From: Mallotus nudiflorus
Lineage: Eukaryota; Streptophyta; Magnoliopsida; Malpighiales; Euphorbiaceae
Length of the DNA stretch: 64,000 nt
NCBI GenBank assembly: GCA_947683625.1
Contig: CANTUR010000047.1
Coordinates: 2,666,001 to 2,730,000, forward strand
Direction of reading: 5' to 3'
Position numbers and translations under genes: made by a program. The notes under the pieces were generated by a model, which saw only the letters and a list, made by a program, of their open reading frames with translations, made no database searches and had not been told where the DNA came from. Positions 33,720 to 44,043 of the stretch are shown here, in pieces (the first letter of the stretch is position 1; every line of letters begins with the position of its first letter).

Positions 33720-35438
33720 TCAAATGTTGTTACATGCTGGAGAACGATGTAGGACCATATTTATCATTTTGTCCAAATTGCTATGCGATGATCCTGCAGT
33801 ACTTGCAGTGGCCTCTTCTGCCTTATTTTTCCACTCCATTGACTTTTTCTTGATTTGTTCCCCTTCCTTACCATCCATCAACTCCATATTTATCATTTTG
33901 TCCAAATTGCTATGCGATGATCCTGCAGTACTTGCAGTGGCCTCTTCTGCCTTATTTTTCCACTCCATTGACTTTTTCTTGATTTGTTCCCCTTCCTTAC
34001 CATCCATCAACTCCTTCACTTGCCTCTCAATTTCATTTCTCTTCACATCATTATCTATTTCCATTCCCACACCCCACTTATTGCAACAGAACCAACTATT
34101 TGTCTGTTGCTCTGCAAAGAAAGGCCAACAAATCATACCCACTCCCCCGCACAAACTTTCTATTGTTGAATTCCATCCGCTGTGTGTCAGGAATCCTCCC
34201 ACTGAAGGGTGATTTAAAACTTCCTCTTGCGGACACCAGCTTGCCAGTAGACCTCTTTCTTTAGTCTCCTCAAGAAATTCTGCAGGAACTATTGCTGACT
34301 CGCCTATAATAAGATCAGGCCTAATCACCCACAAGAATGTCTTCTTGCAATTCGCAAGTCCCCAAGCAAATTCTACTAGTTGCTGGGGCGTCATGACTGT
34401 GACACTACCAAAATTCACATAAACAACTGAGTTTGGTTCTTTTGAATCGAGCCATTCTAAACAGCCAGATTGTTCCTTCCATAGATTTGATTTTATAGAC
34501 TTTAAACTATTTTCTTGGACCTGATCTTGGAGTAGTAGCTGAAGAGGACCTACGGTGAAGACTGGATTTGGAAGGATCAAAGAAAGATGCTCTAAAACTT
34601 CATTCTCTAAATCATCGAATGTGTTGAAAATCACTGCTGAAGCATTTCGAGCATTTTCTACTTCTCCGATGGCGAAATTTACCATAATATCATCAGGGTC
34701 TGTAGTTCTGACAAAGCTTGGCAAATTTTTTAAGCGTATGCTTTCCATGCCAGGAATCCAGTCGATCACAGTATCTAAGTATCCATTTGTCAGGTAGCTC
34801 GCATCTGCATACATGAAATTTAGCTAGCGAAAATTAGAACCCTATTACATGTCTTGGTTCAGATTACGGAATCAAAATTGCAGCGATGACGAAAAACAAA
34901 AGAATAAAACAAAACCTTTAAGAGGAACAAAACCCTTTTCAAGTAAGTGGCGGTAGTGCAAGTAAGCCATGAACCCACAAACACTGGCGGTCCAAAAGAG
35001 TACGACAGGAACGCCCAATTCCTGACCAGCTTGGAGCGTAAAGCTCATGATGCAATCAGAAACAATACAAGTGACAGGAGGGACATTCGACGAAGAGGAA
35101 TTGTTGAGTTTAGAGAGGAGGTCTCTAAAAGGGGCCAAGCAATTATGCTTGGTGGAGTAGCAGAGCGAAGGGACGTCTTGGGTGGAGTCATAATCCTCCG
35201 ATGGAGGAAGTCCGTCAGGAATAGTCTCGAACCGGAAAGAAGGAAGACCGTGGAGAGAGTCAGGGCCTCTGGATTTGAGGAGACGATGGTGATTGTACTC
35301 TGTGTTAACAAAGGTGATGTGGAAGCCTTTTTGGTGAAGAAGTTTTGCTAGTTGTAGCATTGGGTTTATGTGGCCTTGTGCTGGGAATGGGACACAAACT
35401 ACATGAGGAACAAAATTTTCTTTTCTTATAGAGCCCAT
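33720..35438 (-). CDS. UGT85A: UDP-glycosyltransferase, UGT85A type, with duplicated C-terminal segment
   Basis: Family 1 glycosyltransferase, expected to move glucose from UDP-glucose to a small acceptor in the cytosol; the acceptor cannot be told. Exon 1 is 34916-35438 and exon 2 is 33720-34804, separated by a 111-bp GT-AG intron, giving 535 aa. The start is chosen at MGSIRKEN, the usual UGT85A beginning; upstream in-frame ATGs lie in the leader. Visible features are PAQGHINPML with catalytic His23, Asp128 in CIVSD, and the PSPG sugar-donor box at about 364-407 (WCPQEEVLNH through FFAEQQ). At residue 397, where family members usually have Pro (CGGVPM), this copy has Gly. Residues 439-481 repeat exactly at 482-524, making it about 43 residues longer than usual. 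The frame is otherwise intact, so it is probably a functional gene. Confidence 0.93.
33757..34014 (-). repeat. Perfect 129-bp tandem duplication inside the glucosyltransferase
   Basis: 33757-33885 and 33886-34014 are identical by eye. The period is 129 bp, or 43 codons, so the reading frame is kept. The unit encodes the segment from ELMDGKEGEQ to NLDKMINM, the final helical part after the PSPG domain. The lack of differences indicates a very recent duplication, or a collapse or expansion error in assembly. Confidence 0.95.
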
Positions 35439-35480
35439 TTTTCTCATCTCTTGTGCTTGCCTGCAACGGCTATAACCTGT

Positions 35481-35489
35481 TTTTATAGA
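35481..35489 (-). promoter_or_regulatory. Candidate TATA box of the glucosyltransferase
   Basis: On the minus strand TCTATAAAA lies about 43-50 bp upstream of the chosen ATG. This would imply a very short leader of roughly 15-20 bases. It is plausible for a plant gene but unproven. Confidence 0.5.
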
Positions 35490-35504
35490 TGAATTTGCCA
35501 CCAC

Positions 35505-37158
35505 AAACTAACTGAAAAATAATTGTAATTGTCAAGTTAAGAGTTATTTTATAATTATTATTTTTTTGTCGTTTGTGTTGCTTGTCATGTCACACCTTAT
35601 TTATTAATGGTTTTTTTAACTAGTTACGTTTAGAGGATGGAAAATTTTGAACAGGAAATCTCCCAAATGCCCACAAAAGACTTGGCCTAGTGGACATATT
35701 AGTATCAAGAGAGTGTGAATTCAATAGGTAAAAATTTAATATTAGCATCATATAAATGAAATTATATGATTTATCTCTTGTTTTTCTTGTATTCCTATAA
35801 CAATAGAAACATATTTTATATGTAAAAGTGGAGTAATATTGGGGGACTAGTCTTAACATTTTCTAATATAGAAGTTTTAACTAAAATTTTATGGACTATA
35901 AAAAATTAGATGTAGAAAAATTTTCAATAATATACAGCCGGATCCCATTAAAACACTTCAATCATTTATTTGATGAATATAAGAGCGTTTAGAGGATGCC
36001 ATATTATATGCAGGAATATTTGGTGGAAACATGAATTGGAGATTGATAGTGTGTGGAGGCCTCCTCCCGCTGATATTAATAATTTTTTCACTTTCGAATA
36101 TGAACACTATGTTTGATGCTGAGAATTTTGTTGAAATGTACATGCACTATTGATGATCCATATTGAAATCTTTAACTTTAAATAGTTTTTTCTTCGAATG
36201 AATAGGCTAAGCTAATGGGTATAATTTAAGGAATCAACTGAGAGCACCACACAAATGTCGAAATGTAACAATAGTACTACCACTACTACTAGTAGGAGTA
36301 TTATGTTCCGTAAAGATTCCAACAAGTTTTGCACCCAATTTGTACGCCACTACCGCTCCATTGTAGTGGCCACCCAGAAAAGTGAGCAGCTAGGCATGTC
36401 AAATCTTTAATTAGATATATGTATTAATTAATGCTTATGTCTAAACATGGTTATCAAGTGTTCATCTTTTTTGTGGTAAAATCAAACCTTCCATTTGTTC
36501 TATCTAAGCGGAACACATCGAATTCCCAAAGAGCAGGATGACAAACTCTCAGTGCTATATTAATTAATTACTGCTCCTAACAATTTTACTGGTCATGTTA
36601 TGAGTAACATTTTTACGTGTCAAAATATACAACTTACCAATAACTGTTGAAATATGTTCTCATTTAAACATATTTCAACACCAAATCATGACATTTACAA
36701 TTAGTTGGTAAATTTTTACTACTTTTAGTGGCTTAAACCAAAAAATTATGCAATTTTTTTTTTTTTAAAAAAAATATAGTCATTGAGATTACAAAATTTC
36801 TATAAAAAAAAATAAAGACTATTAAATTAAACTACTGTTTGAGCTTATATTATAAAACTCTTATATTGTAGTGTTTTCTCTTATTTTTTTTGTTGATATT
36901 TATTTTCTACAATCACTTCAATTAGTAAATGTTTTTTCCATATTCATATTTTTGTTTCTCCCTATCCATGATCTAGACATTTCAATTTAGAAAGTAGATA
37001 TTTTAATCATTTTCTCATGTTCGTGTCTCTGTTTCCTAAATCCCAGTATTTGCGTCCGTGCAACCTACATTGACATTAATAGAATTAGTTGATGTAGACA
37101 AAATTAGTGGTGTAGAGGAGCAATCTAATATCAATTTGAAGAAAGAGACTAAGGAGTC
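35505..37158. other. Upstream intergenic region of the glucosyltransferase
   Basis: About 1.65 kb without a recognised gene. The part next to the gene probably holds its promoter. 36240-36410 is less AT-rich than its surroundings but has no long frame. 36600-36720 contains a hairpin annotated separately. No element termini with target duplications were found. Confidence 0.5.
36646..36679. repeat. 13-bp perfect inverted repeat
   Basis: GTTGAAATATGTT (36646-36658) and AACATATTTCAAC (36667-36679) form a perfect 13-bp stem around an 8-base spacer. Weaker complementarity continues outward (TTACCAATAACT near 36634 with AGTTGGTAA near 36704). It could be the centre of a small foldback or MITE remnant. 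Confidence 0.6.
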
Positions 37159-37515
37159 ATTTGGTTCATACTCCGAAATTGGAATCGGAACAGAGGGAAT
37201 TCGGAAATGGAATAAAAATTTTAGTAAAGTGTTTGGTTTACGATGGAATCAGAATTGGATCAATCTCATTTATATATAAAAATACACTAAATAATTATTA
37301 TTATGAATTTATATATTTTATTTCATTACTTCAAAATATATTATATTTTATAAATTTTAATAATATATGACTTGATTTAAAATTTTAACTAATTTATAAT
37401 TAATTTTGACTTAATTTTATGGGAATGAAAATCATTACTTACCTTTACAAGGGGAATGAGTGATTACCATTGATAAGAAAATTCATTTCCCATACAAAAT
37501 TTTAATGAACCAAAT
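37159..37515. mobile_element. Candidate MITE remnant
   Basis: About 357 bp bounded by ATTTGGTTCAT (37159-37169) and ATGAACCAAAT (37505-37515), an 11-bp terminal inverted repeat. The interior is AT-rich and non-coding. No target-site duplication was found at these limits, so the true ends may lie slightly elsewhere. It stops about 20 bp before the copia LTR. Confidence 0.45.
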
Positions 37516-37535
37516 ATTAGGAATCAGAATTATAT

Positions 37536-38207
37536 TGTGGGTCCCTTCTAATGGGGCCACATGTTAGAAAAGTTAAAAAAAAAAAAAAAAAAAGAGATAA
37601 AAAATATAGACACCAAATTTTGGTGCCTACCAAAGTTGAAGTATGTTTTTTTTTATTCATCTTAATGCCTATATAAAGGCATTCGGATGGAGAAGGAAAG
37701 CAAAAGTCATAGGCAAAACACAAGTAGAAGAAAGTTAAGTGAGGCATGTGTATGTGGTAGCCAAAGCAATTTTTTGCTTTGATGAGTGTGAGAGAATTTT
37801 AAAAGTTTGAAAAAAATTTTCTCAATGAGTGAGTAACAAAATAGTGAGAAAATTTTTTTAGGGTGTGGGAAACACTTTTAGTGCCACTATTTTGGTGAGA
37901 ACTCTTTTATTGTATACCTCTAGTGTTGATATAGGAAAAACTATCTTTTGTACCTACTATTTTTATAGTAGAAGAATTATTCAGGTTTTATCTCGTGGAC
38001 GTAACCCAATACTAAGGGTGAACCATGTTAAAATATTGATATTATTTTTATATTATTTATACGATAGGTTTTACCGTCTATTTTATTCACCCATTAACCA
38101 TTTTAACTATCTCCATTTATTTATTTGTTTGATTATTTTTGTAGTAATTTTTATTTTATCTCTATAAACATTATTCCACTGTGTCAACTTTGTTAATTTT
38201 CCTAATA
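37536..38207 (+). repeat. 5' LTR of the copia element
   Basis: About 672 bp, starting TGTGGGTCCC and ending CCTAATA, with the terminal CA apparently mutated to TA. TATATAAAGG at about 37669-37678 is a good TATA candidate. No 3' LTR is present for comparison, so the ends rest on the primer site position and the TG start. TATAT precedes the LTR, but its partner is lost. Confidence 0.7.
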
Positions 38208-38209
38208 AG

Positions 38210-38221
38210 TGATATCAGAGC
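38210..38221 (+). other. Primer binding site of the copia element
   Basis: TGATATCAGAGC is the initiator-Met tRNA complement with one change (G to A at position 3). It follows the LTR end by 2 bp. Confidence 0.8.
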
Positions 38222-38262
38222 TATCGGTTCTTGTTCTTAAGGCATTATTAAATACTACAACG

Positions 38263-39062
38263 ATGGAGACTAACACTAGCAAGATGGTCAGCTTAAATGA
38301 CACAAATTACCATATATGGAGAAACAAAATGAAGGATCTCCTATTTATGATCAAGTTACATCTATCGATTTTTGCTACAACAAATCCCAAAGGTAAGACA
38401 TATGAGGAATGGACATTTAAGCATGAGCAAGTTTATGGCTTCATCCGACAGTTTGTTGAAGACAATGTGTACAACCATATTTGTAATGAAATTCATGCAC
38501 AGACGTTGTGGAACAAGATTGAGGAGCTATACGCTTCAAAGACCAACAATAACAAATTATTTTATCTGACAAAACTAATGCAGATAAAATATTGAGAAGG
38601 CTTTTTTGTCGCCGATCACTTGAATGAAATGTAAGAGATCGTGGATTAATTGTCAAGAATGTGCATAAATTTTGACAATGAATTTTTTCTCTTATGGTGC
38701 TAGCTTCTCTGCCAAAGTTATAGGAGACTTTGAAGATTTCACTTACAAACTCTGCACCAAACAGTATAGTGAATATGGAATTTGTCAAAAACAGTATTCT
38801 GAATGAAGAGATAAGACACAGATCAACGGGTGCCTCTTTAACACAGTCAAATATCCTTATTGTAAATTCCAGGGGGAGAAGTGAGACAAGAAGCTCAAAA
38901 CAAAGAGATAAGAGCAAAGGAAAGTCAAACTAGTATGCAAATATTGAATGTCATTACTGTAAAATGAAAGGTCACATAAAGAAGTTCTGTCGAAAGTTCA
39001 AGGACAAGAACAAAGGCAAAGATGTGAGAAAATATGACAGCAGTGATAATGATGAAGCAAAT
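38263..39062 (+). pseudogene. copia gag remnant
   Basis: ATG at 38263 opens 110 codons with SLNDTNYHIWRNKMKDLL, typical of a copia nucleocapsid precursor, up to TGA at 38593. Further stops follow, but the same kind of sequence continues to an intact zinc knuckle CHYCKMKGHIKKFC at 38949-38990. Solo LTR E interrupts it at 39063, and the frame resumes after 42581. Confidence 0.85.
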
Positions 39063-39546
39063 TGTTATGACCCTAAATTTTAAATTATTAAAATATATTT
39101 CGGGGTATACAGTATTAATAATTTTAAAGTTTAATTGTGTATTATTATCATAAATTACTAATGTTAATTACGTATTTTATTTTTAGAGAATTATTTACGT
39201 AAATTATATATTATTTTAGAAGTTTATTATTTAAATATTATGGTTAATATTATTGGTGTTATTTTAAATATTATTATTTTAAGTACCTTATTATTATTAT
39301 TGTTATTTGATATTATTGTGAGCATTATTTTTATTATTAAATTATTTCACTAGTATTATTGATATTATTATTTTCAATTGTTAATCTTATATTATGTATT
39401 TTTATTAGTGCATGTGTGTATCATGTGAGTGTACCTCTCTCTCTCTATATAGATATAGATTATAATGTGTGTGGTGGAAATTAAACTAAAGTTAAGATAT
39501 ATATTAAAGTAAATAAATATATAGATTATAATGTGTATATTATGTG

Positions 39547-39589
<43 letters not shown>

Positions 39590-42576
39590 CAAAATGGTCA
39601 TTATTCAATCAACCCGCCATTTCTTCTTCTTCTTCTTCTTTATTTTTCTTCTTTCCTTTCCATTTTTTTCTTATTTTTCCTTGTTTCCTACGTGTTTCTT
39701 CTCCTCTTGATGCATGATCTGCAGAGCTCTCCAACCATCATCAGTTTGTCGTTTCTTCACCAATGTCATCCCCTCATCTTCTCTTCCTCTGCAAAGCCGG
39801 AAACGTGACAGAACGAGCAAAGACAACAGCAAAACCTTCACATCGCCAGATACATTCCTAACGACGAGAGCTCGTGTTCTTTAGCTTGATCCACTCCTTG
39901 AGCTGCAGAGAAGATGATTTTAAGCTTGGTTTAAGCTTAAACTCATCCAATTGTGAGATTTGTTTATTTTTGTTTATGACTTATTTTCATTTTTATTTTT
40001 TTTTTAACCTTGAGTTTGGTTAATTCTTGATAAATTCTTTTTGAAATGTTGATCTATGCATCTTAATCTACTCATAGATATTTTCATTTTATTTTTTCTG
40101 ATTTTATTTGATTTTTGGTTAATTATTGAATATTTTAATAATTAAAAATGAATTTTTGATAATTATATTAATTAGTTATTTTGGTTGGAAATTTAGTTAA
40201 TTTAGTGTTATTATTGTATGTTAGTAATTTTAGTATTGAGAAAATAATTTTTGGATATTTTGTATAATTTTTAGAAATATTTTTGTATTATGTTTATATT
40301 GAAATTTTATGCTAGACTTGTATTTTTGTTGAAATATTGTTTAATTATATGTTTTAAATAATGTTAGAATAATATGTGTTGATAAAATTATTTTTGTGAT
40401 TTTATATAAATTTTTGAGGAATTAGTTGGTGTTATGCCATTTTTTATTATATAGGTTAATTATGAGTTTTTTATTGAAATTATGGTTAAATTATATGTTT
40501 TAAATGATTTTGAAATAATAATTGGTATTAAAATGATTTTTTACAAATTATTTACTATTTTCAACTAATTAATACTAATTTTTGAAAATTATTTTTTAAA
40601 TAATATATTATTTACTATTTTGGTGATAAAATGGGTTTTAAACTAATTTTATTATATAATTAAACTATTTACGTAGTTAATTGTGAATTTAACTGTTTGA
40701 GGTCAATTATTTGAGATTTTATTAGTTAATTTGTGATAATTTTGGAATATTATGTAAACAATAAATTTATTTATTATTTTGAGCTTAAATGGGTATTTTA
40801 TTATTTTTATGATGTTAAATTGTGATTTTAATAATTATTGCAATTTATGTTAATTTAATTGTAAAATGGGAATTTTATTCCATTTATGAATTTTTATTAT
40901 TAAATATTATTTAAAAACTAGAGTTTTATGTTTTAGTTGAAAAATAAAGGTTTTTGATATTTTTTTGGATTTTTTATGATTTTTATTATTTTATTATTTA
41001 ATATTGTTGGTTTGTGATTTGCGAACCTCGGTTGGGAAATTGTGCAGTTCGGGGTCCAACTAGAGGTGTTGAGTGTCTTGTATTAGAAGTGTGTTTTTCT
41101 TACAGGATCAGCTCTACTTTTTAGTAGAGAGATATCCGTTTTGTAAAGGAGGTTCTACCAAATTTTCAGTAGAATCCTCATAAAATGTGATGTCGGATCA
41201 ATCCTAAGTTCTCATGTTTTGTGTGAGTTTTGTATTCCTAGATCGAGTCTCTTTAGAAGTATAAGTTAGATTTATTCTAATTGTTGTTATTGTTTTATTT
41301 TCTAATTGCGCTGAGATCGAGGCCTATCAGACCGGGCCGGTCGAGCCAGTTTCGTGGAGCGCAACATTATGAGTTATTATACTATATATACATTACCTTT
41401 AGGATGCATGATTTAGAATATTCATGTTTTAATATGTATTTATTCATGAATTATTTTATTAAATGTTTAGTATATGTTAGGTATATTTTTTATATATTTT
41501 AAAATAAATATATGTTATATTTTTTATATATATTTAGCATATTTTTAGTATATTCTTGGTTTTTTATTGGCATATTTTTTTGGTTGATTTCAAATTTATT
41601 TAACATATATATACTTGAAATATACTTAGTTTATTTTAGGTATATTTCTAGTATATATATATGGTTTATTTCATTTTTATGAATGTTATTATGCATTATT
41701 TATTTTCCCATATGTATGTTTAATTTTAATTTAAGGATATCGATAGAACGTGCTACCTAGTGGGCAACACTAGAACCATGTACGTACCAGTGCGATAGAT
41801 TTAGGGATTGAGTTGTGAATCACTTGAGGTGATATTTGATTGATTGATTGATTGATTGAGATTGATATGATTGAATAGTGTGGTTACTAGAGCTCGGTTG
41901 ACTTAGTGTTTCGGGGCCAGTCTACTGTCTAAAATAGAATAAGTGAATTACCTTGGAATTAAGTGAGCCTGTATCGCTAGAGTGGTATTATTGATTGAGG
42001 TTGTGATTAAATATGGTTCTATTTGAACCTTCATGTATTAAAATAAACGTTTTTTGCATTTATTACATATATAAAAGCAGAGTTTGACATTTATGTGTAA
42101 TGCGTGTATATGCATATATATAAGAATGCCTAAATGTATATGGTTTATATTGCATGTATATATATTATAATAATTCACTCAGTGAGGTCTGACCCCCCTC
42201 AATTATTTTTTTTAAGAGATCTTATATTATCAGACCTTAGTAGTAGAGCTCTTCATCAGTGTTCTTTCATCCCGACTACTTTATGTAAATGTATATTTAG
42301 ACTCTGATTTGTAATCTAGAAACTGCAGTAGTAGTATTATTGTAGTAGTTGAGTTATTTGTATCAGAGAGTTGTATTTGAATATTGTATGAATATTTTTA
42401 TTTATGATATGATATTGAGCATTTATTTTTATATATCAATTTGAAAACTTTTAATTTTTTTCATATTTTTATTTATTTATTGCATGATTTTATTTTTAAG
42501 GCTTGCTATAGATTCCGGATTTGAAAGAATTCTCATTCCCTAGCACCGGGCATAACTCCTAGTTTGGGTTGTGACA
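39063..42576 (+). mobile_element. Solo LTR E, diverged Tekay-like
   Basis: 3,514 bp starting TGTTATGACCC and ending GGTTGTGACA, flanked by the perfect duplication CAAAT (39058-39062 and 42577-42581) inside copia gag-pol. It belongs to a family clearly different from A and B in the AT-rich parts but shares the hairpin blocks: hairpin 1 at 41026-41066, hairpin 2 near 41114-41131. It has only one twin-hairpin unit. An AT microsatellite lies at about 39549-39584. Confidence 0.93.
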
Positions 42577-42581
42577 CAAAT

Positions 42582-44043
42582 CTTCTCAGAGAATTCAATA
42601 TCCTTTTTTATGATGATACTGCTAATCTTACTACCTATGAGACCAGCTGGGTGATTGACAGTGGTGCTTCTATTCACACTATATCTCGAAGAGAATTTTT
42701 CTCATCCTACACTCCAAGAGAATTTGGATTTGTGAAGATGGGAAATGGAAATTGAATAAGAGTTACTAGTAAAGGAGATGTGTGTTTAGAAACGATGAAT
42801 GGTACAAGACTAATCTTGAAGAATGCCAATCATGTATCAGATATTCATCTAAATTTGATCTCAACAGGCAAGCTTGATGATGAAGGTTTCTACAATACCT
42901 TCTATAACGGCCAATAGAAACACATTAAAGGCTCTTTGGTGGTGGCATTTAATACTTATTGTAAAGAGCATGGTATACGACATCAAATGACACCTCCAAA
43001 GATACCGCATTTGAATGGTTTAGTTAAGAGGATGAATAAGACTTTGATGGAGAGAGTCAAATCTTTGCTTTCACATTCAAAGCTACCTAAAATATTTTAG
43101 GGTGAAGTTCTACTTACAGCAGTTCATGTGCTTAACCTTTCACCATGTGTCCCTCTATAGTCTAACACTTCATAAAGGGTGTGGTCAAGAAAAGATGTTT
43201 CCTATAGTCATTTATGAGTTTTTGGGCGCAAAGCCTTTGTGCATATTCCTATGGATAAGAGGTCCAAGCTTGATGTCAATACACGACAATGTGTGTTCAT
43301 TGGCTATGGTCAGGATTAACTTGGCTATAGATTTTATGATCCAGTCCAGAAGAAGCTTGTCAGAAGTCATGATGTTGTGTTTATTAAAGATAAGACAATT
43401 GAAGATATTTTCATAGTTGAGAAGAACATCCCCAGCTATGAAGATGATTTAAATTTGAAGTTAGTTCCTCCAACAATAATGCTAAGGTAAGTTGGAGATG
43501 AAAATGAAGTTATTTCACCTGATGGAGGTGATGAAGATGCTCTCATTAAGATTCCATCTGAAAATGATGATAATGGTGTTCATGATCAACCATTGGTAGA
43601 TGAGGCTTCTCTAGTGCCATTAAAGAGATCTGATAAAAATAGACAATTTTCTACTAGATATTCTACGAACCAGTTTATATTACTAACTGATAGGGGAGAG
43701 CCAAAAAGATTTGAAAAAGCTATAAATAATGAACACAAGTAGACATAGTTTGAAGCCACACAAGATAAGATAAAATCTCTGCATAAGAATAAGATGTTTG
43801 AGCTAGTGAAGTTGCTTGAAGGTAAGAGAGCTTTAAAAAATAAGTGGGTGTTCAGGATCAAGCATGAAGAACACAGTCTCCAGCCATGATTCAAAGCTAT
43901 ATTTTTTGTAAAAGGATTTAATCAAAGAAAAGGTATCGACTTTGATGAGATTTTTTCTCCAGTCATAAAGATGACGTCCATTTGTACTATGTTGGGTTTA
44001 GTAGTATATTTTGATCTGGAGATCGACCAAATAGATGTTAAAA
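42582..44043 (+). pseudogene. copia pol remnant (protease, partial integrase, partial RT)
   Basis: The protease keeps SWVIDSGASIHTI with its DSG at 42657-42665. After the segment that ends near GSLVVA (about 42950) most of the integrase is missing. The sequence resumes at the end of the integrase core with HLNGLVKRMNKTL, where the conserved glutamate of the NGVAER-type motif is lysine. Many stops follow. Reverse transcriptase begins near 43745 and reads through KNKWVFRIK and VKGFNQRKGIDFDEIFSPV up to IDQIDVK, where it ends abruptly. No functional product is possible. Confidence 0.85.

Larger units (their letters stand above)
37536..44043 (+). mobile_element. Decayed Ty1/copia element (Tork/Tnt1-like), truncated
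   Basis: 5' LTR, primer site, gag, protease, partial integrase and partial reverse transcriptase lie in copia order (integrase before RT). It is split by solo LTR E. The element stops inside the reverse transcriptase at about 44043, where sequence of Tekay-like element F begins; RNase H and the 3' LTR are absent. An internal deletion near 42925 removes most of the integrase. Multiple stops show it is long dead. The Tork/Tnt1-like assignment rests on the arrangement around the protease and is tentative. Confidence 0.85.

Noticed and set aside
33724..34212. Plus-strand open frame with an internal repeat
   Set aside because: Antisense of exon 2; its repeat is the 129-bp duplication already annotated.
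34800..34920. Frame break between the two parts of the glucosyltransferase
   Set aside because: It is a 111-bp GT-AG intron at the position usual for UGT85 genes; joining LK to DASYLTNGYLD restores the expected reading.
34947..35351. Plus-strand open frame of 134 codons
   Set aside because: Antisense shadow of exon 1 of the glucosyltransferase.
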